64,000 nucleotides of DNA from NCBI RefSeq assembly GCF_013368755.1, contig NC_049561.1, positions 682,001 through 746,000 on the forward strand. The letters run 5' to 3'. The notes under the pieces are model-generated. The model searched no databases. It worked only from the letters and a program-made list of their open reading frames with translations, and was not told the DNA's origin. Source of the DNA: Talaromyces rugulosus. Its lineage: Eukaryota > Ascomycota > Eurotiomycetes > Eurotiales > Trichocomaceae. Positions within the stretch are counted from its first letter, which is position 1. Each line of letters opens with the position of its first letter. The translations under genes were made by a program, and so were the position numbers. Below, one piece after another: positions 35,377-44,797 of the stretch.

Positions 35377-37626
35377 ATGGAAACGAGTCTTCAGCATGGC
35401 CAGAATCGATACAATCAGATAAGCCCCTTGCGTAGGCAGCGATTGAGAGTCTCAAACGCTTGCCAGGGCTGTCGGCTGAGAAAGGCCAAATGCGACGGGC
35501 GTCGTCCTGGTATTCTTGCTCTCCCACTCCAGTATTCTCATGAGACTGATACATGTCCTGTTTGCAGCATGTGGTAGATGCCAGGGAAGAAGGGAGACGT
35601 GTACGTATAGCCGGGATTCTGTCGCCGCAGGGCAACATGTCCATGCCCAGCGCCAGTCACTGGCTACACACATATCACCAATTCGCAGACCTGTTTCTTT
35701 GCCAATCTCGCCTCCAGCAGCACGATCCCCTCCGCTCGAGGCGAAAATTGATACAGCATCAATAATAGCGACACCACCAGGAAGTGGAGAGTCTTCTATA
35801 TCGGAACCCCCAGATAAAAGCCAAGATCCAAATCAGGGTCAGGATCAGACGTACTACACCGCTCATGGGCGGTTTGCTAGCGAAGTTATAGCTACAATCG
35901 ATGTTAGAACGGGGATAGCCCCTGCTTCTACTTCAAACCTTGTCCCGTTCGTGGATGCGCCCTTGTTTGGAGAACTAGACCTGGATTCCCCGCAAAATGC
36001 AATAGGGTCGTCCATGGAATTACCTTCGCGTGCATATGCCGATAGCCTTGTCGCTATATACTGGCAACATCCCGAGCCCGTGGAGCCAATATTAGACCGA
36101 GAACGTTTTTTACGCAGCTACGATGCGTTATACACTAGCCCTGATGCTTTTACTCACACTGATCGTGAAATCTGGCTCTGCATACTTAATATTGTCTTTG
36201 CTCTCGCAGTACAGATATATGAATTAACCCCTCTGAAAAGACGGCAAGAAGAGGCAAATCGTTATTTTCAACGCGCCTGGGCAGTTCTTCGTCCCGAGAC
36301 CATTCTTTGGAAGCCTGGGTCGATCGAGCTGGTGCAGTGCTTGATGCTCATGAACCGATACCTCCACTGCACGAATAACCAACACAAGACATGGATTACG
36401 GCGGGTTTGGCCATAAGAATTGCACAGAGTATGTGTTTTAATCTCCCAGAAGGATCCAAAGATTCTTCTAATGACAGGCGGTTGAAACAACGAGTATGGG
36501 CTAGCTGTGTTGCCCTAGACAGGTAAGTTTGACCACTGACAATGAAATTGGTTGCTGCGATTCCTGACTAGGTTAGATGCGTTTCTTGGTCCCTCGGTAG
36601 GACATTGGCGCCGTCCCTTATTCTATTACCGAATAGCGTTGACTCCATGTCTCTAACCGGCAACTACCAACAAGACAAGGATGCTGAGCGTCTTAGACGG
36701 GGGTTGGAGTTTCATGAAATTGGAAATCAGATTCAACTGGCACAAACACAGACCAGGCTCGGCGTAGCTGCCAAGTTGGGACTCCCACGCTTGTATCAAC
36801 AAGAGGAGTACCACGCTGTAGCTGTGCAGTTGGATACATCCCTCAACAAGTGGGAAAAAAGCCTTCCTACCCATCTGAAGCGGCAGAATCTTGCCAGTAT
36901 CGTCGACAAAGAGTCTCGAACAAAAGGATATTTGCTTCATCTTCGGTAGGCACGCCATCATGATTCCCTTTTCTTTCACATCCTTCAGTCTCAAGTCGAT
37001 GAATGCTGCGTTTCACACCAATTATACACCATGCTGATCCAATTCCTAGTATTGTTCACTCCCGAATCTTCCTGTATAGACCCATGCTCGCACGCTTCTA
37101 TTCTTTAAAGTCTCGTGTAGTAACAGCCGAGACATTTGAACCCCCCAGCTTGAGCGATCGACTTCTCCGACAATGGGCCGGAATGTGCGTCGAGGCAGCA
37201 CAAAGGGCCGCGTCATTAATCATCGAGACACTTGAACCAGACGAGCCAATTGGTATCATACCATGGTGGTACCGAATTTTCTATCTACACATCGCCGGGA
37301 TCAACTTCCTAGCAGCCATGTTTGACCCGGACCTGTTTACAGAGTCGGTATCACAATCCTGGAACGACGTCATGTCCGCCTTGCGCGCGCATGAGCACCT
37401 GAGTACATACGTTTCACAATGCATCCGAACATTTGAAACGCTTTCGACGAGAATCCTTCATCTTCAGACGCGACATGCAAATCCCGATCCCAGCGGCGAT
37501 TTCCCGTATGACGAGGGGATTTCTGGCTCATTATTTGACGACCTTTTCCAAAACCTGGGCTCTGACTTTGACAACTTTCTCTTTGGCGCGGATGATTCAT
37601 TAAGTGCTGTCGCAGAAAAGCCATGA
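35377..37626 (+). CDS. Zn2Cys6 transcription factor divergent from the DHA1 exporter
   Basis: Four exons (35377-35509, 35568-36522, 36577-36945, 37050-37626) total 2,034 nt, 677 residues, phases agreeing throughout. The zinc cluster ACQGCRLRKAKC-x5-CGRC-x6-C spans the first intron at about residues 29-56, with a basic linker. The Fungal_trans homology region includes YWQHPEPVEPILDRERF, AGLAIRIAQSMCFNLPEG, RVWASCVALDRCVSWSLGRT and RIFLYRPML, all standard. An acidic, aspartate-rich C-terminus (DDLFQNLGSDFDNFLFGADD) looks like an activation domain. Likely regulator of the divergent exporter and perhaps of the arylsulfotransferase-family gene. Tail-to-tail with the next regulator. Confidence 0.9.
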
Positions 37627-37824
37627 ATGAGTTATTTCCCAGACAAAGCTTGTGGAATCGTTGTTGCCCTCATACCTAATCTCCATATCCCAGTTCTATA
37701 AGAAAAGGGGCCAGATTCTTCAGATGCTTTGATCTGTAGTGACTGATGAATCGCAGGCCAAAGAATCCTCAAATTGGCATTGAAACCTTTTGAGTTTCCA
37801 TATTCAATACTGGTGAAATATTGC

Positions 37825-39505
37825 TTATAAACAATCGAATGTGAGCCGAGTAACGTCGATGCCGGAATGGTGATAGCTGACAAGTAGAGTGGAGTTTCCG
37901 TCTGCAAGATTGTCAAAGTCTATCGCAAATCTTACTGTTTGAAACTTTTCGGTTTGACCTGCTCTCTCTGTAGCGGAAGACTTTGTAAGGTGGTCAAGAT
38001 TTGTTCCGTTTTCATGAGCAAGCGGCGGGGCAACCCGATCAGAATAGAGACGTAAGATTCGTTCCGCGAGGGCATGCATTTCTTGAATGCAGCGAGTCTG
38101 AATATCTTTGTATATATCTTTTTGGTTCCCTAAATACAATGACAAATGTGACACACGCTGGAGGAATGCTAGCAGGTGATATGATACTCTCATTCGAAAA
38201 ACAATCTGTAGAATCAGTGCGCCGCCGCAATATCGGCCGTGATAAGATACGAGCTGAGAGTTAATGACTGTTTGTAGATTAGACAATCGAGGCATGTTGT
38301 TTTCTACAGCCTCAACGTCTCGCAGAATAGATGGTACATTGGCCAGAATCTCATCCGGCTGGCCCCTTTTCAGGAGGGATTGAATACGGCCACAGAGTCG
38401 GCTGCACTGGTGGCAGAAGTCACATGTTTGAAAACTAGGATACTCTGATGCGTCACAGTACTTATGAAAGTGCTTAAACCATATGGGTGCTTCTTCCCAT
38501 TCTTTGCCGAGCATGTATGCTTGAATCTCCTATGTTTCGGAATCTTCATTAAAAAGGGTAATTAATTGGGGTAGGTGAAGAAGTACCGTGTTGCTTAATA
38601 TAGCGAGGAACAAGTCCCTCGCATCCTGCCGCGAGAATTGCTCGGGACCTCTCAACCCGATTAGATGCCTAGTGACTCTAATGTGAGATAGCCAGGCAGA
38701 AGAACAGATGTTATCTTGTCTATTTTGAATAAACTTTTTCACCCTTAGGATCAGTAATTCCCTGAATTCATAAATAAGGTTGATACTCACCTCATACAGG
38801 CCCAAAATCCAGATGGCCAACAAAGTGTTGTCGCTTTTGACATCGTGAGGATGGTGTAAAGCAGTTCGTATCTTGGCAAGCGCCGTTCCATATGCTCGGG
38901 CATGGTTTGGGACAGCACTGATTGATCTTGTTTTACGAGCCAGAAAACTGCCTGCTACAGCATTACATGCATGATAAAGAGCAGATGTAGGGTTTGCTTG
39001 AGCAACCAGACGGGGGATGACGCCGTATATATCTCTGGATATATAATTTGCAGGACCTACACCTGCCAGAAAGAGAGGGAGGAAGTGAACATCCCAGGAT
39101 TCTGATAATGGATGCGGTATAGAGATACTTGAAGCTCCCATTTGGTATCCATTAGCAACATAGTAACCTATTGTGCTCTGGTTTTGATCTTTGTTGATGG
39201 TATTTGATACTCCATGGCCACCAGTCTTTCTTTTATGCTTTCTCCTGCTCAGAGAAGTCATAAGGGAAGATGCATTCTCTATTCGAAAGCGAGTAGTCGC
39301 CTCATCGCGATACCCGGGACATTGCAGGCCCTTTCGCAGACACTGCCCACAGGCTGGACGTGCCAGGTCGCACTACAGAGTTAGATAGGTTAATATATTA
39401 CTCAACCGTATACAGACCACGCAGCTTCGAAGGGTTTATTTGCACCTTACAGCGCCGTTTTCGACAAGTACCACAGTCACGGCTTGGCCGACCGACATTC
39501 GGCAT
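37825..39505 (-). CDS. Zn2Cys6 regulator, Fungal_trans_2-like
   Basis: Starts at the ATG at 39505. Exon 1 is 39446-39505, and the 39373-39445 intron interrupts the cluster. The spliced motif is CGTCRKRRCKC-x6-CGQC-x6-C followed by PGYRDE and RFRIENAS, the hallmark of the Fungal_trans_2 (PF11951-type) regulators. Exon 2 ends near 38798 (LGPANYISR.., AVPNHARAYGTALAKIRTAL). Later exons carry GLRGPEQFSRQDARDLF and a Cys-rich helical region. The C-terminus is uncertain: the reading frame stops at 37825, but a 34-nt segment with GTAAGA..TTGCAG could, if spliced, extend the protein to a stop near 37632. Expected nuclear regulator. Target unknown. Confidence 0.78.
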
Positions 39506-40860
39506 TGCGCATAGAAAGACGCGGATGTTGTTCGCTTAAAGTAAGAACAACCGGGATAGATAGAGCAGGTGATTACAGGTAATATTAATATAATAATAAA
39601 TAATAGAAAACCGGCCCCGTGAGATGTAATAGGAAAATTCTCCTAACCCTTAACGGATGCATGTCAGGTCGCGTCGCGGGGACGGTGAAATTCGTGGGGG
39701 CCGAACTTACTAATGATTCCAAATCGATCCGGAGATAAATGAAGTTTCCAAAGCTGCCGAGTTTGTGATGTTTGACCGGCCTTATCTTATATTAGACAGT
39801 GCTTAGATGTATAACTAAAATGATAAATTTACTAGAAGAGAAAACACTTATTTGTATGATTTGTGGCCAAATTTATCAGACTGGCTGTTTTAACCTGCGA
39901 GTACTTTTCCGTCATCTTCAATTCGATCAAATTCGGCATCTGGTGTGTTGAGAGAGGGTCCATGTGAAGTTAAGGACAATCTTTGCTGATCAAGTATCTC
40001 TTGAAGAACTTATAGTTTATGCAGAACCTTTCTAATCTGCACAATTACAGCATCCTATTTGTACCTTTTCCGAATACACCAGTTGGGTTCGATGCATGTT
40101 CTCCACGGATGCCTAGGGTATATATATACTTGGCCAGCTAACTAAATATTCTACCTATTTTATTTTCAAAACCTACATATGTAAATTTAAGAAGAATTGA
40201 ATGCATTAATATATATTATATATACCAAAATATTAATAATTTATAATAGAATACCAACTGCATATGTACCTTTCTCACCACGGCTCCTCTTCGAGGTTGG
40301 AATGGTATTAGATTATAATAGTTCATACCATAACTTTTAAGCAAGTAAGATAGTTTAGCTGCCAACCTGTCTTTTCATATGTAACAACCCAGGGTTCGAT
40401 AACAATTAGAAACGGACGAGGCTGATGTAGGCAACAACTTTCTCGGTAGATGAGCTCATTGGTCGCACATAGCATGATCAAGTTCTTCAAAAGGAACGTT
40501 TTCGGCCCACCGATAATAATAACGCGGAATACATCAACACCGCCGAATTTTACTGTCGTTCCATGTCTTCGTCCTTGGGCATCTAATTCTTGAATCCCAC
40601 ATACTTTGTTGTTTCATTTTGCGAAAGGGTTGCCTTTCCTGCCCTAACCCTACAAGGTGAATGGGGGCTGAAAGCACCGTCCACCACCATCTACCTTACC
40701 AATGGTATTATGATGACTTATAACAGGCAAAATACCCAATCGTGCTATGTGGGGGCCTTTTCTTTGAAATTCTGGTAGGATTGAGCGGAACTTTTTATTT
40801 TATTTCACTCGCTCCGATAAATCCGAACGCAGCTTTTCTCGTCATTGAGAAACACTTCAA
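39506..40860. other. AT-rich spacer upstream of the F-box gene
   Basis: 1.36 kb. A strongly AT-rich block lies at 40140-40260. CCCTAACCCTA, a telobox-like double repeat, lies at 40642-40652 about 210 bp before the F-box start. No gene seen. Confidence 0.5.
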
Positions 40861-41997
40861 ATGCCTACCTGGTTTCGTCGGCGTCGGCGGGACATACAAA
40901 AGTCGTCGTTTCTGTCTCTGCCTACAGAAATCTACCTGGAGATTTTGGAATATCTCGATGTTCCCTCAGCGATCTGCCTGCGACTTGTCTGCCGCCATCT
41001 GTACCTTGCGCTTCCTTTGATTCCAGAGGTCAGCCTTTATGGAGTCAAATCAGAAATCAGAGACCAAGTAAAGGGGCGAAAAACCTGTCTAAATTGCAAA
41101 ATGGTGTTTATCTCTGCCGCGTTTCCGCAGTTGGTCGACACGCCTCCAGACTTGCAAAACACGATTCCACATGTCCCAGCATGGCTTGCAAATACGATAA
41201 ATGCTACTACAAATACAACAAGGATAGGCTACCGTACTGCAAGGATGAAGCTCCATGGTCTCGTATACGCGAGCGCAGCGCCGAAGCAGCTGCCAGAAGC
41301 TAGCTCCTGGCCAGATAATAGTAGCAAACGATTAAAATGGTCAACCACCCGTGGGAAATACGTCAAATGTCGTTTACCCCGAGGCGGATGGGTGCATATC
41401 CACCGGAATAATCAAAGTTCCCACTTGTTTGAATATCGCGGCTTCTGCGGCTGGGTTTACCAAGGATTACCATTTTTCCGAAATAGGCAGAAATGGATAT
41501 TCCATTGTGAATGCCTTCGGTGCTCCCCGATATTGAGCGATGCACACAAAATTTGCTTCTCCTGTGATCCAAATGACTCCCGATATATATTGGTACGGTC
41601 AATTGCCCATGAACGCAATTTTCCAGATCGATCTATACCGGGTAGGATCTGTCTAAAAAGGAGAGAATACCCCTATGGAAAGGAAACATCATGGGTCGGA
41701 CGGCGGAAAAACACGTGTATGCGCGACGTGGACTACCCCCATCCACCCACAAAGCTATTAGGGGTGCCAGTGAAAAGTATTTGGGAGCCGGTGGACATGC
41801 CATCGTGGAGCTGGAGCTGGTGCGGTGTCTGTAGCCCTTACTATACTCCGGGGCCGAAGGGTCGTAGGAAGAAAGACAATGAAGGATGGAACGATCCTGC
41901 GCTGTGGGGACTCGACAAGTGTCGTCGAGCATGCTCTCCTCACCGTCTGAATCCGCACAGGAAGTTGATTATGAAGGAGATTGGACATTCAAAATGA
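40861..41997 (+). CDS. F-box protein
   Basis: Intronless 378-residue ORF starting at an ATG. The F-box is at residues about 17-50 (FLSLPTEIYLEILEYLDVPSAICLRLVCRHLY), which would bind Skp1 in an SCF ubiquitin ligase. The rest is basic and Cys/Trp-rich, with CLNC near residue 79 and several CxxC/CxC pairs (CECLRC, CFSC, CGVC) that could bind zinc. No known substrate-binding repeats were recognised. Fungal genomes carry many such lineage-specific F-box genes. The Fot1-like transposon sits 57 bp beyond the stop, inside the probable 3' UTR/terminator. Confidence 0.82.
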   Translation: MPTWFRRRRRDIQKSSFLSLPTEIYLEILEYLDVPSAICLRLVCRHLYLALPLIPEVSLYGVKSEIRDQVKGRKTCLNCKMVFISAAFPQLVDTPPDLQNTIPHVPAWLANTINATTNTTRIGYRTARMKLHGLVYASAAPKQLPEASSWPDNSSKRLKWSTTRGKYVKCRLPRGGWVHIHRNNQSSHLFEYRGFCGWVYQGLPFFRNRQKWIFHCECLRCSPILSDAHKICFSCDPNDSRYILVRSIAHERNFPDRSIPGRICLKRREYPYGKETSWVGRRKNTCMRDVDYPHPPTKLLGVPVKSIWEPVDMPSWSWSWCGVCSPYYTPGPKGRRKKDNEGWNDPALWGLDKCRRACSPHRLNPHRKLIMKEIGHSK

Positions 41998-42054
41998 TGA
42001 ATTGTCAATGACAGTGGATCTTATAAACTGGGGTTTAGTCAAACAGAAGGTTTA

Positions 42055-42102
42055 ACGTATTTTATAAGCACCGCGGGCCACATAAGCGTGCCGGGCCACC
42101 CT
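42055..42102 (+). repeat. Left terminal inverted repeat of the Fot1-like element
   Basis: 48 bp starting ACGTATTTTATAAGCACCGC; exact reverse complement of the right end. Preceded by TA. Confidence 0.95.
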
Positions 42103-42161
42103 CTCAATTTCCTCCCAGTTTCAACCCAACATAATTTTGAAAATCGCGCCACCACACCAAT

Positions 42162-43820
42162 ATGTCTCAGAACGCTGCAAAAATCCCATCAAACAATGAA
42201 GGAAGAATTCAGCTTGCTATAAACGCGTTGAAAAAAGAACAAATTACCAGTGTACGCGAAGCAGCGCGTGCTTTTAGCGTACCAAGATCGACGCTTCAAG
42301 CCAGAGTCAAGGGTCGCTTGCACCGCTCATATAAGCGTCCAAACAACACCAAATTGTCAGAAACCGAAGAAATCGCGCTTCGCGAATGGATTCTTTCCAT
42401 AGATAAGCGAGGCTGCCCTGTCAGGCCGTCGATAGTTGAACAAATAGCCAATTGCTTACTTGCAAAACGCAATTCCATTGCTTTACCACCTACCATTGGT
42501 AAATGCTGGGTGACCAATTATTTAAAACGTCAGCATAACCTCCAGACTCGCTACATTCGCAAGTATAATTATGAGCGCGCTTTATGCGAGGATCCAACGA
42601 TAATTAATGGCTTTTTTAACGATCTTGAGCGTGTTTTTGCCGAGTACGGGATCCAGGAAGAAGATATTTAGAATTTTGACAAGACTAGGTTCTCTATGGG
42701 CATCATATCTACTGCAAAAGTTGTATGCAGCTCTGATCACAAAGAGAAACCTCGTCTGCTGCAGCCTGGAAATCAGGAATAGGTCACAGCTGTGGAATAT
42801 ATAAGTGCGCGTGGGATCGCGTTACCTTCACTTATTATATTGAAGTCAGTCAACAAGCTGCTTGACTGATATAATTTACCCTGCTTACCCCCTGATTAGT
42901 CAATTACTGAGTCTCCAAATGGTTGGACGTCTGACGAACTTGGGATTAAATGGCTTCAAAAAATATTTGACCCTTGTACGAGACCGTTTACAGTTAGAAG
43001 GTACCACGTTCTAGTTCTTGATAGACATAGCAGCCATCTTACACCCAAATTCGATCAGTACTACGCTACGAATAACATTATTCCTGTATGCATGCCGCCG
43101 CACTCGTCGCACCTGCTTCAGCCGCTTAATATAGGTATTTTCACAGTTCTTAAGCGCTTATATGGGCAGGCAGTTGAGAACCAGATACACTGCGGTATCA
43201 ACCATATTGATAAAGACGATTTTCTCACAATATATTCGGAAATTCGGAATAAAGCCTATACCATACAAAATATTAAGAGCGGCTTTACAGCGACTAGCAT
43301 TTCTCCATTTGACCGAGAACATGTGCTATCTAAGCTTAACATTTAATTGCGAACACCTACCCCCCTAAGCACAAGTCATTCCTCTGCAAATTGGTCACCA
43401 AAAACACCAAATAATATCAAAAACCTGACCTACCAAATAAAAACAATAGAGCAACTTATAAGATATCATTCAGCTAATCCAAATTCGCCCACCAAGCGCG
43501 CGTTAGACCAGTTGATAAAAGGTTACTCTTTGGCGATGAATTCTGCTACTATTCTTGCACAAGAAAACCACAATCTACGAGCAGCAAACGATCACCAGAA
43601 GCAAAAGCGTACAACCCAGGGTAGGCCTATAAACAGGCCTGGGATTTTGACGGTTTCCGAAGGCCGTGAGATTGCTGCAGCGGCGTTGACAGCCCAGGAA
43701 GCTTTACAATTGCCTAATCTGGAAGTCGCTTTGGGGGCACGCAGGCACGCGCCGCGGACCTGTTCTAATTGTAACCAGGTTGGTCATATTCGCACGTACT
43801 GTCCGAACAATTTGGTATAG
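42162..43820 (+). pseudogene. Broken Fot1/pogo DDE transposase with C-terminal zinc knuckle
   Basis: One continuous frame. It has an N-terminal helix-turn-helix Psq/CENP-B-like DNA-binding region (SVREAARAFSVPRSTLQARV), a second CENP-B-type domain (LREWILSIDKRGCPV) and a DDE domain. A C-terminal CCHC zinc knuckle (C-x2-C-x4-H-x4-C, CSNCNQVGHIRTYC) closes it. In-frame stops are TAG 42669, TAG 42780, TGA 42867, TAG 42897 and TAA 43344. At least three sit where the family has tryptophan, as G-to-A changes. The first catalytic Asp is present (NFD, codon 42678), as is the second (LD, codon 43020). The third lies in the family PLD motif and reads Asn at 43128. The following Gly of DGH reads Arg. 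The enzyme should be inactive. No frameshift occurs across about 550 codons, pointing to point-mutation damage such as RIP rather than slow decay. Confidence 0.92.
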
Positions 43821-43882
43821 AAATTATATAGTAAATGGGATAAATCGTTACATTTTGGTCAATGTAAGTCGATTTTATCGGA

Positions 43883-43930
43883 AGGGTGGCCCGGCACGCT
43901 TATGTGGCCCGCGGTGCTTATAAAATACGT
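43883..43930 (-). repeat. Right terminal inverted repeat of the Fot1-like element
   Basis: 48 bp ending TGCTTATAAAATACGT; exact reverse complement of the left end. Followed by TA. Confidence 0.95.
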
Positions 43931-44167
43931 TATTGATCATTTTAACTACTAAAGCCTACATTTAAGATTAGTGGTCGACTGGAGTGAACATTCAAAATGT
44001 TGTCCGATGTCTACATATGTGGGCGGCAACGTGAAACATTTTATACTTCTACATATGTAAAGATCAACCACATTTAAAGACTCTAGTTGTCGAATGGTAC
44101 TATTTTTATAAGCAACTCCTCCCTATAAACTACTAAAGACGTGTCAAATTCCTATACAAAATTGCTT

Positions 44168-44170
<3 letters not shown>

Positions 44171-44201
<31 letters not shown>
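44171..44201 (+). repeat. Homopolymer T31 tract
   Basis: Thirty-one uninterrupted T residues in AT-rich sequence. Could be slippage, or the A-tail of a minus-strand retroposon. No target-site duplication or retroelement ORF is visible nearby. Confidence 0.8.
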
Positions 44202-44661
44202 CATTTTTCCCATACAATATTCCCATACACATTTGCTTATAAAAAGGGAATAATTTACTAAAAATAGTTTTGTTAAGCAATTTCGTAGATTCTTATCGGT
44301 TCCATAAGAGTCTACTATATTCATATATTTATTCACATTTGAAGCCACCACACCATTTAGCCGTGTGTACGTTACTAAATCAAGAGTAAAAAAGGTTTAT
44401 ATAACTTCTAAAAGCAAGTCTGATACTTAAAAGGCTTAAAATATTATTTTTGTATAAATGGACATCGATTTTCTATATAACTTCTATATACATTGATCTA
44501 CCTAGTCACAGTTGGGCGCAAAAAAAAAAGGCTTCTCTATAAGCAATCGACCCTTTGTTTTAATTAGTTGCTTTTAAACAGGTTTTACTGTAGTCATAAA
44601 CTGGTGCTGTATGTTTATATAGACGAAATCAGTAATTGGAGTAAAGTGTACCGGATGGAAT

Positions 44662-44710
44662 ACTCCGAGCTCCGCGCCGGAGTTCAAACCGCACATCCCA
44701 ACTCCGAGCT
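44662..44710. promoter_or_regulatory. Putative zinc-cluster binding sites upstream of the regulator
   Basis: ACTCCGAGCT occurs exactly at 44662-44671 and 44701-44710. ACTCCG at 44662 and CGGAGT at 44679 also form an inverted repeat with a 10-bp gap. CCG/CGG half-sites with fixed spacing 90-140 bp before the ATG suggest autoregulation. Confidence 0.5.
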
Positions 44711-44797
44711 TTATTTACTCAGTCGCCGAGACAAAATCTCACGACAAATACAACATTCTACTCGGACTGGGACATATTTTAAAAGAAAACTTGCAGT

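Larger units (their letters stand above)
42055..43930 (+). mobile_element. Fot1/pogo (Tc1-mariner superfamily) DNA transposon, 1,876 bp
   Basis: Perfect 48-bp terminal inverted repeats lie at 42055-42102 and 43883-43930 (48/48 identical in reverse complement). TA target-site duplications flank them at 42053-42054 and 43931-43932. The length and TA target are typical of Fot1-type elements. The internal gene is a single long frame with five in-frame stops and no frameshift. The pairing of flawless ends with a broken transposase suggests it was moved by an enzyme supplied elsewhere, or was damaged after insertion. Confidence 0.95.
43933..44797. other. AT-rich spacer with 31-T tract and CGG-rich promoter
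   Basis: 865 bp. It contains a pure T31 run at 44171-44201 and ATAAGCAA-type motifs in both orientations around 44114, 44236, 44273 and 44540. A promoter-proximal block at 44660-44710 holds CTCCGAG repeats before the next regulator. No gene seen. Confidence 0.55.

Noticed and set aside
44675..44695. tRNA-like B box GGAGTTCAAACC
   Set aside because: No matching A box or cloverleaf arms nearby; it sits in the promoter of a regulator and is better explained by CGG-type sites.
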